Positions 48,618 to 57,848 of a DNA stretch of 64,000 nucleotides are shown here, in pieces. A program made the translations under genes and the position numbers. The first letter of the stretch is position 1, and the number at the start of each line of letters is the position of its first letter. This DNA comes from Actinomycetota bacterium. Lineage in GTDB: Bacteria; Actinomycetota; CADDZG01; JAHWKV01; JAOPZY01. The notes below the pieces were generated by a model, which had not been told where the DNA came from, did not search any database, and was given only the letters and a program-made list of their open reading frames with translations. Location of the stretch: contig DASTWV010000059.1 in assembly GCA_035765775.1 (NCBI GenBank), positions 124,001 to 188,000 on the forward strand, read 5' to 3'.

Positions 48618-49637
48618 GTGGACTCGAAGGTGACGGTGGTGACGGGGGCGTCGGCCGGGATCGGCCGGGCGGTGGTACGTGAGATGGCCCGGCCGGGCGC
48701 CCGCATCGGCCTGCTGGCCCGGGGGGACGCCGGTCTGGAGGCCGCCGCCCGGGAGGTCGCCGAGGCGGGCGGGCGGGCACTCGCCATCCCCACCGATGTC
48801 GCCGACGCCGGGGAGGTCGACCGCGCGGCGCAGGCCGTTGAGCAGGAGTTCGGCCCGATCGACGTCTGGGTGAACGACGCCTTCTCGTCGGTGTTCGCCC
48901 CGTTCCTCGAGATCGACCCCGACGAGTTCCGGCGGGTCACCGAGGTCAGCTACCTCGGGTTCGTCCACGGCACCCGGGCGGCCCTCACCCGCATGGTGCC
49001 GCGCAACCGGGGCGTCGTCGTGCAGGTGGGCTCGGCCCTCGCCTACCGCGGCATCCCGCTGCAGAGCGCCTACTGCGGCGCCAAGCACGCCATCCAGGGG
49101 TTCACCGAGTCGGTGCGCTGCGAGCTGCGCCACCGGGGCAGCAAGGTGCGCATCACGATGGTGCAGATGCCGGCCCTCAACACGCCGCAGTTCAGCTGGG
49201 TGCTCTCCCGCCTGCCCAACCACCCGCAGCCCGTTCCTCCCATCTACCAGCCCGAGGTCGCCGCCCGGGCGGTGGCGTGGGCCGCCGAGCACGACCGCCG
49301 GGAGTGGTGGGTCGGGGCCTCGACGGCCGCCACCCTGATCGCCAATGCGGTGCTCCCCGGCGCGCTGGACTGGTACCTGGGCCGGACGGGTTTCTCCAGC
49401 CAGCAAACCGACCAGCCGAAGGACCCCGACCGGCCGGCCAACCTCTGGAAGCCGCAGGACGCCGACACCGATTACGGCGCCCACGGAATCTTCGACCGCC
49501 GGGCCCACCCCCGCAGCGCGCAATGGTGGGCAACGGCTCACCGGGCGACGCTGGCCGGGGCGGCCGGCGGTCTGGCGCTGACCGCAACCGCGGCCGCCTA
49601 CCTGCGCAGTGGGCACCGATCGCCGCACGGGAAGTAA
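48618..49637 (+). CDS. SDR-family oxidoreductase with C-terminal membrane anchor
   Basis: 339 residues from GTG 48618. Rossmann motif VTVVTGASAGIGRAV at 4-18, DVWVNDAF in place of NNAG, catalytic Ser in VGSALAYRG and Tyr/Lys in SAYCGAKHA. After residue 200 comes an added region with LPNHPQPVPPIYQPE and DYGAHGIFDRRAHPRS. A hydrophobic helix (about 308-328) before the basic tail should tether the enzyme to the membrane. It is an NAD(P)H dehydrogenase of unknown substrate. It opens the operon that continues 12 bp later with the TPP enzyme. Confidence 0.87.
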   Translation: MDSKVTVVTGASAGIGRAVVREMARPGARIGLLARGDAGLEAAAREVAEAGGRALAIPTDVADAGEVDRAAQAVEQEFGPIDVWVNDAFSSVFAPFLEIDPDEFRRVTEVSYLGFVHGTRAALTRMVPRNRGVVVQVGSALAYRGIPLQSAYCGAKHAIQGFTESVRCELRHRGSKVRITMVQMPALNTPQFSWVLSRLPNHPQPVPPIYQPEVAARAVAWAAEHDRREWWVGASTAATLIANAVLPGALDWYLGRTGFSSQQTDQPKDPDRPANLWKPQDADTDYGAHGIFDRRAHPRSAQWWATAHRATLAGAAGGLALTATAAAYLRSGHRSPHGK

Positions 49638-49649
49638 AGGAGCGAGGTC

Positions 49650-51416
49650 ATGAGCAAGACACTTGCATCGGAACTACTGGTCGAGCGCCTGATCGCCTGG
49701 GACGTCGACACCATCTTCGGCCTGCCCGGCGACGGGATCAACGGCCTGATGGAGGCCCTGCGCCGCCACCAGGACAAGCTCCGCTTCGTGCTGGTTCACC
49801 ACGAGGAGGCGGCCGCCTTCATGGCGTGCGGCTACGCCAAAGCCACGGGGCGCCTCGGGGTCTGCCTGGCCACTTCCGGGCCGGGCGGCATCCACCTTCT
49901 GAACGGGCTGTACGACGCCAAGCTGGACCACCAGCCGGTTCTGGCGATCACCGGCATGCAGGAAACCCAGCTATTGGGCACCGGCTACCAGCAGGAGGTG
50001 CACCTCGAGAAGCTCTACCAGGATGTGGCCGAGTACGACGTCTTCGTCCATGTGCCCGCCCAGATCCCCACGCTGGTGGACCTGGCAGTGCGCACCGCCC
50101 TGTCCCGGCGCACGGTCTCCCACATCACGATCCCCAACGACATCCAGGTGGCCGACGCCGAGACCAACCCCTGGGAGGCGGTGGCCCCGGCCCGGACACC
50201 GGCCAGCGCCCCCACCTATCTCGCCGCCCCGGGAGTGCCGAGGCCGGCGGACCTGGAGCGGGCCGCGGCGGTGCTGAACGCGGGCACCAAGGTGGTGCTG
50301 CTCGCCGGTGCCGGCGCGCTCGGGGCCCGCACCGAGCTGCTGGCGGTGGCCGACGTCCTGGGCAGCCCGATCGTCAAGACCCTGCCGGGCAAGGCGGCTG
50401 TGCCCGACGACAGCCCCCTCACCACCGGCGGCATCGGCCTGCTGGGCACCCGACCCTCCGAGGACGCCATGGAGGAGGCGGACACCCTCTTCATGGTGGG
50501 CACCAACTTCCCGTACACCAAGCACCTGCCCAAGCCGGATGCGGTGCGGGTGGTGCAGGTGGACACCGACCCGGTGAACGTCGGGAGCCGCATCCCTACC
50601 GAGGTGCCGCTGGTGGGCGACGCTGCCAGCACGCTCCAGGCCCTGCTCCCGTTGCTGCAGCGCAGCACCGACCGGAGCTTCCTGGAGACGGCCCAGTCCC
50701 GGATGCGGGACTGGCGGGAGAAGATGGCCGCCCTCGAAGACTCCGAGCGCGACCCCATCCAGCCCCAGTACCTCATGCGGGTCATCGACCGGCTGGCGGG
50801 CGATGACGCCATCCTCACCTGCGACTCGGGGACCATTGCCACCTGGGCGGCACGGCACTTCGACATGCGGGGGGACCGCCGCTTCTTCCTCTCCGGCAAC
50901 CTCGCCACCATGGCCCCCGGGCTGCCCTATGCCAACGCCTGCCAGTGGGCGTTCCCGGGCCGCCAGGTGATCGCCTTCATCGGCGACGGCGGCTTCGCCA
51001 TGCTGATGGCGGAGTTCCTGACCGCCATCCGCCACGACCTGCCGATCAAGGTCTTCATCAACAACAACGCCGAGTACGGCCAGATCCTGTGGGAGCAGAT
51101 GGTGCTGGGCTTCCCGGAGTTCGGCGTGCGCCACAACGGCGTCGCCAACTTCGCCGGCTTCGCCGAGAGCAACGGCGCCCTCGGGCTGCGGGTGGAGCAT
51201 CCGGGCGATGTGGAGCCCGCCGTGGCCAAAGCCCTGGCCCATGCCGGGCCGGCGGTGGTCGATGTCCTGACCAACCCCAACGAGCCCCCGCTGCCGCCCA
51301 AGGTGACCTACCAGCAGGCCAAGAAGTTCGCCGAGGCCTTCCTGCGGGGCCAGCCCCACAAGGCGACCATCGCCTCGACCTTGTTCCGGGACCAGCTGAG
51401 TGAGCTGAAGTCGTGA
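49650..51416 (+). CDS. thiamine-diphosphate-dependent enzyme (pyruvate oxidase / acetolactate synthase type)
   Basis: 588 residues, GGAGCGAGG ribosome site. N-terminal Pyr domain with the catalytic Glu in VLVHHEEAAAFMACGYAKAT, central Rossmann-like domain (about 190-340), and C-terminal PP domain with the TPP motif GDGGFAMLMAEFLTAIRHDL ending in NNN. The layout fits POX/PoxB-like oxidases or decarboxylases; the membrane-binding helix of PoxB is not obvious. The reaction could be oxidative decarboxylation of a 2-keto acid made by neighbours. The next gene overlaps its stop by 4 bp. Confidence 0.87.
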   Translation: MSKTLASELLVERLIAWDVDTIFGLPGDGINGLMEALRRHQDKLRFVLVHHEEAAAFMACGYAKATGRLGVCLATSGPGGIHLLNGLYDAKLDHQPVLAITGMQETQLLGTGYQQEVHLEKLYQDVAEYDVFVHVPAQIPTLVDLAVRTALSRRTVSHITIPNDIQVADAETNPWEAVAPARTPASAPTYLAAPGVPRPADLERAAAVLNAGTKVVLLAGAGALGARTELLAVADVLGSPIVKTLPGKAAVPDDSPLTTGGIGLLGTRPSEDAMEEADTLFMVGTNFPYTKHLPKPDAVRVVQVDTDPVNVGSRIPTEVPLVGDAASTLQALLPLLQRSTDRSFLETAQSRMRDWREKMAALEDSERDPIQPQYLMRVIDRLAGDDAILTCDSGTIATWAARHFDMRGDRRFFLSGNLATMAPGLPYANACQWAFPGRQVIAFIGDGGFAMLMAEFLTAIRHDLPIKVFINNNAEYGQILWEQMVLGFPEFGVRHNGVANFAGFAESNGALGLRVEHPGDVEPAVAKALAHAGPAVVDVLTNPNEPPLPPKVTYQQAKKFAEAFLRGQPHKATIASTLFRDQLSELKS

Positions 51417-51901
51417 GGATGCCGACGCTGCCCCGCCGGCGGGCCCACCCTCGGCCCCACGGGTCGCCGGCGCAGGGGATCGACCACCTGGTGGCCAACA
51501 TCGAGCACGGGCGCTTCGAGCGCTCGCTCTCCGGCCTCACCGCCGCTGCGGCGCTGGTGACCGGGGCGGAGATCTTCCTCGAGCACGACCGGGCCAGCTT
51601 TGGCAACACGATGATGTGGCTGCCGGTGGCGCTCACCCCGGTGGTGGCCGCGGCGGGGGTGGCGGGTGTGCTGAGCCGGCGCTGCGCCAAGACCGCCCTC
51701 CCGCTGGTCTCGGCGGTGGCGGTCGCCAACGGCCTCCAGGGCAGTTACCTGCACGTGCGGGGCATCGCCCAGCGGCCGGGAGGCTGGCGAGCAGCCCGCT
51801 ACAACGTCGAGATGGGGCCGCCGCTGTTCGCCCCGTTGCTGTTCGCCATGGTGGGCGGCATGGGCCTGCTGGCTGCCATCCTGCGCCGGGAGCGGTCATG
51901 A
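51413..51901 (+). CDS. integral membrane protein of the oxidase operon
   Basis: 162 residues, GTG overlapping the TPP-enzyme stop and its own stop overlapping the next ATG. Basic N-terminus (1-30), a conserved-looking stretch IDHLVANIEHGRFERSLSGL, and four hydrophobic segments (about 42-58, 70-88, 92-112 and 135-155). I know no family name. The strict coupling suggests it anchors or connects the gluconate-dehydrogenase-like subunits to the membrane, but this is inference. Confidence 0.7.
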   Translation: MRMPTLPRRRAHPRPHGSPAQGIDHLVANIEHGRFERSLSGLTAAAALVTGAEIFLEHDRASFGNTMMWLPVALTPVVAAAGVAGVLSRRCAKTALPLVSAVAVANGLQGSYLHVRGIAQRPGGWRAARYNVEMGPPLFAPLLFAMVGGMGLLAAILRRERS

Positions 51902-52557
51902 AGCCGCGCTTCCCGGGCTACGACGTGCTGCAGCAGGCGGGCTCGTGGGATCTGGTGACCGCCGGGGTGGTGCTGGCCCGCCTCGCCCCGCCTCCCCCCC
52001 TGCGCTTCTTCACGGTGGATGAGGAGCGCGTCGCCCGGCCGCTGCTGGACCGGCTGCTGGCCCAGGACGGCCCGCCGGAGGATGAGAGCCGGATCCCGGT
52101 GCTGGAGCACATCGACGCCCGCCTGGCGGAGGGCGAGACCGACGGGTGGCACCACGACGACCTCCCGGAGGACGGCGAGGCATGGCGGCGTTCCCTGGCG
52201 GCGCTGGACGAGGACGCCCGCGCCGTCGAGGGGCAGCATTTCTGGGAGCTGAAGCGGCGGGCGCAGAACCGCCTGCTGGAGAATGTGCGCACGGCCAAAA
52301 CGTGGCACGAGCTGCCCGCCAGCCGGGTCTGGAATCTGTGGATGCGCTACGCCTGCACCGGGTTTTACTCGCATCCCTCGGCGTGGAACGAGATGGGTTT
52401 CGGGGGTCCCGCCTACCCCCGCGGGTACAAGGCACTCGGCCTGGACCGCCGGGAGCCCTGGGAGGTGCGGGAGGTGGACGCCGAGGATCCCGAGCCCTGG
52501 GCACGGCGCGTGGAGGCCGCCCGGCAGCGCCAAGACAGTGATCACGCCGCCCGTTGA
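51898..52557 (+). CDS. gluconate 2-dehydrogenase subunit 3-like protein
   Basis: 219 residues from ATG 51898 (ATGA overlap). The pattern RFFTVDEERVARPLLDRLLA near the start and FYSHPSAWNEMGFGGPAYPR near residue 165 match the small subunit (PF13618) of flavoprotein gluconate/sorbitol dehydrogenases. The twin-arginine signal usual for this subunit is absent, so it may work inside the cell or be carried by a partner. It pairs with the GMC oxidoreductase encoded 24 bp downstream. Confidence 0.85.
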   Translation: MKPRFPGYDVLQQAGSWDLVTAGVVLARLAPPPPLRFFTVDEERVARPLLDRLLAQDGPPEDESRIPVLEHIDARLAEGETDGWHHDDLPEDGEAWRRSLAALDEDARAVEGQHFWELKRRAQNRLLENVRTAKTWHELPASRVWNLWMRYACTGFYSHPSAWNEMGFGGPAYPRGYKALGLDRREPWEVREVDAEDPEPWARRVEAARQRQDSDHAAR

Positions 52558-52592
52558 ACGCCGTCCGTTGATCTCGATCCGTTGAACTCTGT
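52551..52592. repeat. three 14-bp tandem units (CCGTTGA...)
   Basis: CCGTTGA recurs at 52551, 52565 and 52579, exactly 14 bp apart. Each unit contains TTGA, so the first supplies the TGA stop of the subunit-3-like gene and the third the TTG start of the GMC gene. Confidence 0.8.
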
Positions 52593-54213
52593 TCGGCAGC
52601 GCAACGAGTCTGCCTGGCTGCTGCCGAACGACGGCAGCCGGACCAACCACGCCCTGCGGGCCTCGATGCGGCGCTTCGACGACGAGGAAGAGCTGGACCT
52701 CGTGGTGGTCGGCTGCGGCGCGGGCGGGGCGGTGCTCACCCAGCGCCTGGCGCGGAAGGGATGGAAGGTTGCCGCCCTGGAGGCGGGGCCGTTCTGGGAA
52801 CCCGACCGCGACTGGGTGAGCGACGAGGCCGGCTCCCACCCCCTCTACTGGACCGAGCCCCGGGTCATCGGCGGCGGGGACCCGGTCCCCCTGGGGTCCA
52901 ACAATTCGGGGCGGGGCGTGGGGGGGAGCACGGTGCACTTCGCCGGCTACACGCCGCGCCTGCACCCCTCGGACTTCCAGACCTACACCGCCGACGGGGT
53001 GGGTGCCGACTGGCCGATCACCTACCAGGAGCTGCGGCCCTATTACGAGGCCCTGGAGGCGGAGCTCCCGGTGGCCGGCCAGCACTGGCCCTGGGGCGAC
53101 CCGCATGGCTATCCCCACTCGCCCCACCCGGTCAGCGGCCTGGGCATGATCTTCCAGCGCGGGTGCCAGCGGCTGGGCATCGACGTGCGGGTGGGGCCGG
53201 TGGCCATCACCAACGGGCGCTTCGGCAACCGGCCGCACTGCATCTACCGCGGCTTCTGCCTGCAGGGCTGCAAGGTCAACGCCAAGGCCTCCACGCTGAT
53301 CACGCATGTGCCCGACGCCCTGGCCCACGGGGCCGAGATCCGGTCGGGGTCGATGGTGCGCAGTATCGAGATCGACGACCGCGGCCGGGCGAGCGGCGTC
53401 GTGTACTTCCGCGACGGCGTCGAGCGCCGCCAGCGCGCCCGGGCCGTGGCGGTGGCCGGGTATGCGATCGAGACCCCCCGCCTGCTGCTGAACTCGGCCT
53501 GCCGCCAGTTCCCCGATGGTGTCGGCAATGACCACGACCTCGTGGGTCGCTACGTGATGGTCCAGGGGGCCGCCCAGACCGCGGGGCGCTTCCCGGAGGA
53601 GGTGCGCATGTACAAGGCGCCGCCGCCCGAGGTGTCCACCGAAGCGTTCTACGAGACCGATCCCCGGGCGGACTACCGGCGGGGGTACTCGGTGCAGTGC
53701 ATCGGCCCGCTGCCGATCACCTGGGCGGAGCACGTCGTGGCGGAGGGCCACTGGGGCCACGTGCTGCGCGAGTACCTGTGCGACTACGTCCACTGGGCCA
53801 CCCTGGGCGTGCTGTGCGAGTTCCTCCCGCTGCCCGGCAACCGGGTGACGCTGGACGAGGAGCGGGACCGGCACGGGATCCCTGTCGCCCGCTTCGACTA
53901 CACGCAGTGCGACAACGACCGGGCCCTGATGCGGGCGGGCAGCCAGAAGATGGCGGAGATCCTCGACGCCGCCGGGGCGCAGGACACGGTGACCATCGCC
54001 CGCTACGCCCACCTGGTGGGCGGCGCCCGGATGGGCGCCGGTCCCGAGACCGGGGTGGTGGACCGCAACCTGCGCAGCTTCGCCGTCCCCAACCTCTACG
54101 TCACCGACGGCAGCGTGCTGCCGACGCAGGGGGCTGCCAACCCGGCCCTCACCATCATGGCCTTGGCGGCCCGGTGCGCCGACCACCTGGCGGGGGGCGC
54201 GGCGAGCGCATGA
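52582..54213 (+). CDS. GMC-family FAD oxidoreductase (gluconate/sugar dehydrogenase large subunit-like)
   Basis: 543 residues from TTG 52582; ATG 52666 (MRRFDDEEE) is a possible alternative. FAD motif LVVVGCGAGGAVLTQRLARK at about 38-57 and RGVGGSTVHFAGYTPRLHP are typical. Cys-rich loop HCIYRGFCLQGCK is typical of the dehydrogenase (not oxidase) branch. The C-terminal catalytic His lies in YAHLVGGARMG, with Asn in AANPALTIMALAARC. It should oxidise an alcohol or sugar and pass electrons on through the subunit-3-like protein. The next gene overlaps its stop. Confidence 0.9.
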   Translation: MNSVRQRNESAWLLPNDGSRTNHALRASMRRFDDEEELDLVVVGCGAGGAVLTQRLARKGWKVAALEAGPFWEPDRDWVSDEAGSHPLYWTEPRVIGGGDPVPLGSNNSGRGVGGSTVHFAGYTPRLHPSDFQTYTADGVGADWPITYQELRPYYEALEAELPVAGQHWPWGDPHGYPHSPHPVSGLGMIFQRGCQRLGIDVRVGPVAITNGRFGNRPHCIYRGFCLQGCKVNAKASTLITHVPDALAHGAEIRSGSMVRSIEIDDRGRASGVVYFRDGVERRQRARAVAVAGYAIETPRLLLNSACRQFPDGVGNDHDLVGRYVMVQGAAQTAGRFPEEVRMYKAPPPEVSTEAFYETDPRADYRRGYSVQCIGPLPITWAEHVVAEGHWGHVLREYLCDYVHWATLGVLCEFLPLPGNRVTLDEERDRHGIPVARFDYTQCDNDRALMRAGSQKMAEILDAAGAQDTVTIARYAHLVGGARMGAGPETGVVDRNLRSFAVPNLYVTDGSVLPTQGAANPALTIMALAARCADHLAGGAASA

Positions 54214-55310
54214 CCGAGGCACCCATCGATCGGCTGGACATCCGGGTCTACACCGTCCCCACGGAGGAACCCGAGGCCGATGGCACGATGACCTGGGAGG
54301 CCACAACCGTGGTGGTGGCCGAACCCTGGGTCGGCACCGTCCGGGGGCTGGGCTTCACGTACGGCAGCCCGGCGTGCGCCAACCTGATCACCGAGCTGCT
54401 CCATGGCCAGGTGGTGGGATCGGATGCACTCGACGTGGGCGGGACTTGGGCCCGCATGGTGGCCGCGGTGCGCAATGCCGGACGCCCGGGGGTGGCGTCG
54501 GCCGCCATCGCTGCCGTGGACATCGGGCTGTGGGACCTGAAGGCGCGGCTGCTGGACCTGCCTCTGGCCCGCCTGCTGGGCATGGTGCGCGAGACGGTGC
54601 CGGTCTACGGCAGCGGCGGGTTCACCAGCTACACCGACGGCCGGCTCGGCGCCCAGCTCGGCGGCTGGGTGCACGACCTCGGCATCCCCCGGGTGAAGAT
54701 GAAGATCGGCACCGACTGGGGCACCCGCCCGGCGCGCGACCTGGACCGCATGCGCGTCGCGCGCGACGCGATCGGCTCCGGGCCGGAACTGTTCGTGGAT
54801 GCCAACGGCGCGTTCTCGGCCAAGCAGGCGGTCCGGTTGGCGCGTGCAGCCGGGGGCCTCGGGGTCACGTGGTTTGAAGAGCCGGTGTCCTCCGACGACC
54901 TCCCGGGGCTCGCCGAGGTGCGCGGCCTGATCGAGGCGGACGTCGCCGCCGGCGAATACGGCTACGACCTCACCTACTTCCAGCGCATGTGCGCCGCGGG
55001 GGCGGTGGACGTCTTGCAGGCGGACGCGTCGCGGTGCGCCGGGATCACCGACTGGCTGCGGGCGGCGGCGGTCGCCGCGGCGCACGGCCTGGAGATCTCC
55101 GGGCACTGCGCCCAGTCCCTGCACGCCCATCCGGCGTGCGCGGTGCCGAACCTGCGCCACCTGGAGTACTTCCACGACCACGCCCGGGTGGACCGCCTGT
55201 TGTTCGATGGCGTCCTGACCCCGGCGGGCGGCGAGCTGCGCCCCGACCTGTCCCGCCCGGGCATCGGCCTGGAGCTGAAGGAGGCGGACGCCGACCGGTG
55301 GCGGCCGTGA
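54210..55310 (+). CDS. enolase-superfamily (mandelate racemase/muconate lactonizing) enzyme
   Basis: 366 residues from ATG 54210 (overlap with GMC stop). N-terminal capping domain, then the barrel with the acid/base KxK in RVKMKIG (near 160), metal ligands in VDANGAF, WFEEPVSSDD and AGEYGYD, the Asp in QADASRCAG and the His in ISGHCAQSLHA. These place it in the MR subgroup, probably an acid-sugar dehydratase or epimerase. The substrate would be an aldonate or similar product of the GMC enzyme. The glycoside hydrolase gene overlaps its stop. Confidence 0.9.
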   Translation: MTEAPIDRLDIRVYTVPTEEPEADGTMTWEATTVVVAEPWVGTVRGLGFTYGSPACANLITELLHGQVVGSDALDVGGTWARMVAAVRNAGRPGVASAAIAAVDIGLWDLKARLLDLPLARLLGMVRETVPVYGSGGFTSYTDGRLGAQLGGWVHDLGIPRVKMKIGTDWGTRPARDLDRMRVARDAIGSGPELFVDANGAFSAKQAVRLARAAGGLGVTWFEEPVSSDDLPGLAEVRGLIEADVAAGEYGYDLTYFQRMCAAGAVDVLQADASRCAGITDWLRAAAVAAAHGLEISGHCAQSLHAHPACAVPNLRHLEYFHDHARVDRLLFDGVLTPAGGELRPDLSRPGIGLELKEADADRWRP

Positions 55311-57085
55311 GCGACGGCTCCCCCCCGCCTATCGGCGAGTACGCCTTCCTGTCCGACTGCCAGGGTGCCGCCCTGGTATCCCGGGACGGGGCGGTCGACT
55401 GGTGCTGCATGCCCCGCTTCGATTCGGGCCCGGTCTTCGACCGGCTGCTGGATTGGGAGGGAGGTGGCTGCTGCCAGGTCAGGCCGTCTTCGGGTGACTT
55501 CTCCTCGAGCCGGGAATACGTCGGCCGGTCGCTGGTGCTGGCGACTACCTTTGACTGCCCGGAGGGCCGGGCGCGGGTCACCGACTGCCTGGCAACGGGC
55601 GGCGCCCACCGGGAACTCATCCGCCTGGTGGAGGGCCTGGAGGGATCGGTGCCGCTCTCGGTCGAGGTCCGCCCCCGCTTCGACTACGGCGGTGTCCGGC
55701 CTTGGGTCCGCCAGCACGCCCCCACCCTGTTCAGTGCGGTGGGGGGCAACGATGCGCTCGTGATCAGCAGCGACATGGCCCTGGAGCGCACTTCCACGCA
55801 CGACCTCACCGGCGCAGTGCGGGTGGCGGCGGGCGAGCGCCGGCGGCTCTCCGTCGCCTACTGGCGGCCGGAGGACATCGACCCGTCGCCGCCGACCGGG
55901 CCGGGGCCCGATGCCCTCGACGAGCGGGTGGAGGCCACGGTGGACTGGTGGCAGGCCTGGGGCGCCTCAGTGGCCCTCGAGGGCCCGTTCCACGGCGAGG
56001 TGGTGCGCTCGGCGCTGGTGCTGAAGGGGCTGACGTTCGCCCCCACCGGCGCCGTGGTTGCGGCCCCGACGGCGTCGCTCCCCGAGGAGATCGGCGGCAG
56101 CCGGAACTGGGACTACCGCTACAGCTGGATCCGGGACTCGCAGTTCAGCGTGCGCTCCCTGACCGAGGTCGGCTGCACCTCGGAGGCCGATCGGCTGCGG
56201 GGCTTCATCGAGCGCACCACCGCCGGATCGGCGGAGTCGCTGCAGATCATGTACGGCGTCGGCGGGGAACGCCGCCTCACCGAGGTGGAGGTGGACCTCG
56301 CGGGCTACCGGGGGTCCCGCCCGGTGCGGGTGGGCAACGCCGCCGCCGGCCAGCGCCAGCTGGACGCCTTCGGTTACCTGGTGGAGCTGGCCTGGCGCTG
56401 GCACGAGCGCGGCCACTCCCCCGACGAGGAGTACTGGCGGTTCCTGGTCAGCGTGGTCGATCGGGCGGTGGAACTCTGGCCCGAGCCCGACTCCGGCATC
56501 TGGGAGATGCGCTGCAACCCCCAGCACTTCGTGCACTCCAAGGTGATGTGCTGGGCGGCGCTCGACCGGGCCGTCCGCATGGCCCGGGCAACCGGCAGCC
56601 CGGCGCCGGTGGAACGCTGGGCAGGGGTGCGGGACGAGATCCGCGCCGCCGTCGAGCGGGACGGGTACGACCCGGTGCGGGGGGTGTTCCGCCAGGCGTT
56701 CGGCTCGGCCGAGCTGGATGCCGCCCTGCTCCTGCTGCCCACGGTGGACTTCGTGGCCGCCACCGACGACCGCATGGTGCGCACCACCGATGCGGTGGCC
56801 GCCGATCTGGAGGACGGGGGCCTGGTGCGCCGCTACCGCAGCGACGACCAGCTCCCGGGCACCGAGGGGACGTTCCTGGCGTGCACGTTCTGGCTGGCGG
56901 AGATCCTGGCACTGCAGGGCCGCCGTGAGCAGGCCCGGCAGTGGTTCGACCGGGCACGCTCGGCGGCCAACGAGCTCGGCCTGTTCCCCGAGGAGTCGTC
57001 GGCATCGGGGGAGGCGCTGGGCAACTTCCCTCAGGGCCTGACGCACCTTTCGCACATCGCTGCGGCGGTGGCGCTGTGCGGGTGA
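55307..57085 (+). CDS. GH15-family glycoside hydrolase (glucoamylase/trehalase-like)
   Basis: 592 residues from GTG 55307 (overlap with previous stop). N-terminal beta-sandwich (about 1-240; IGEYAFLSDCQGAALVSRDG, WCCMPRFDSGPVFDRLLD), then the (alpha/alpha)6 barrel with GSRNWDYRYSWIRDSQFSVR, LQIMYGVGGERRLTEVEVDL and TEGTFLACTFWLAEILALQG, where the catalytic Glu residues lie. No signal peptide, so it hydrolyses an internal alpha-glucoside such as trehalose. It is last in the operon and could feed sugar to the upstream oxidoreductases. Confidence 0.9.
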   Translation: MSDGSPPPIGEYAFLSDCQGAALVSRDGAVDWCCMPRFDSGPVFDRLLDWEGGGCCQVRPSSGDFSSSREYVGRSLVLATTFDCPEGRARVTDCLATGGAHRELIRLVEGLEGSVPLSVEVRPRFDYGGVRPWVRQHAPTLFSAVGGNDALVISSDMALERTSTHDLTGAVRVAAGERRRLSVAYWRPEDIDPSPPTGPGPDALDERVEATVDWWQAWGASVALEGPFHGEVVRSALVLKGLTFAPTGAVVAAPTASLPEEIGGSRNWDYRYSWIRDSQFSVRSLTEVGCTSEADRLRGFIERTTAGSAESLQIMYGVGGERRLTEVEVDLAGYRGSRPVRVGNAAAGQRQLDAFGYLVELAWRWHERGHSPDEEYWRFLVSVVDRAVELWPEPDSGIWEMRCNPQHFVHSKVMCWAALDRAVRMARATGSPAPVERWAGVRDEIRAAVERDGYDPVRGVFRQAFGSAELDAALLLLPTVDFVAATDDRMVRTTDAVAADLEDGGLVRRYRSDDQLPGTEGTFLACTFWLAEILALQGRREQARQWFDRARSAANELGLFPEESSASGEALGNFPQGLTHLSHIAAAVALCG

Positions 57086-57088
57086 GCC

Positions 57089-57760
57089 TCATCCCCGGGG
57101 GCGCCCGTCCTGGATCCGTTCGTCCGGGATCCGTTTGTCCGGGGGGTGCTCGTCGGGGGGGTGCTCGTCCGGGGGGTGCTCGTCCGGGAACAGCGGTGCC
57201 CACATGGGCACGGGGATGCCCAGGGCGCGGTTGAGGGCCCAGGTCGCTGCCACTACCAGCACTACGCCTACCATGAGCGCCAGGAGATCCACCGGCTTCG
57301 CCAGCAACCCCAGGGCCACGATGAGCGCGGTCGCCCCCGCCGGGGGATGCGGGGACCGGATCAGCACCAGGAGCCCCTCGGTCACGCCCACCGACAGGCC
57401 GGCGGCCACCCCCCGGCTCACGGAGAAGGCGGCGCCAAACTCGCCGGTATGCGTCAACCGGAAGGCGTGGACCGCCGCGACACCGGCCAGCAGCGCCACC
57501 GCATGGCCGACCAGCGTGTTGCGCGGGCTGGCCTCGGGGTCCATCGGCGACTCGAAGCACAGGAAGACCGACGGGCCCAGGCTCGGGAAGATGAGCGGCC
57601 GCCGGAGCAGCCATGCGGCCACCCCGGCAACCGCCATGGTGAGCGAGACCGCGATCGTCACGTAGAGGGCGTCCCCCCGGACCCCGAAGCGCTGCACGAC
57701 GCGGGCGTGGACGCCGTAGCGGGGCCGGTTGACCCCCCGGAGCCGGCGAGTCCGCGGCAT
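57089..57760 (-). CDS. HPP-family membrane protein
   Basis: 223 residues. Four hydrophobic segments follow a basic N-terminus. The HPP motif is in LVLIRSPHPPAGATALIVAL (near residue 118), with PSLGPSVFLCFESP before it. Family members are linked to nitrite transport in some organisms, but function here is unknown. The C-terminus is a tandem DEHPP repeat (three copies, about 196-210) then a degenerate version, encoded by 15-bp DNA repeats (57130-57190). It converges on the GH15 gene with only 3 bp between. Confidence 0.85.
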   Translation of the reverse strand: MPRTRRLRGVNRPRYGVHARVVQRFGVRGDALYVTIAVSLTMAVAGVAAWLLRRPLIFPSLGPSVFLCFESPMDPEASPRNTLVGHAVALLAGVAAVHAFRLTHTGEFGAAFSVSRGVAAGLSVGVTEGLLVLIRSPHPPAGATALIVALGLLAKPVDLLALMVGVVLVVAATWALNRALGIPVPMWAPLFPDEHPPDEHPPDEHPPDKRIPDERIQDGRPRG

Positions 57761-57848
57761 AGTGACTCTCCGTTCCCTGGTGGCGCCCGCCCGTTTCTGT
57801 ATCTACCCTCGTGAGCCCGGTTGTGGGGCACCGGACATCGAGTTGGGT

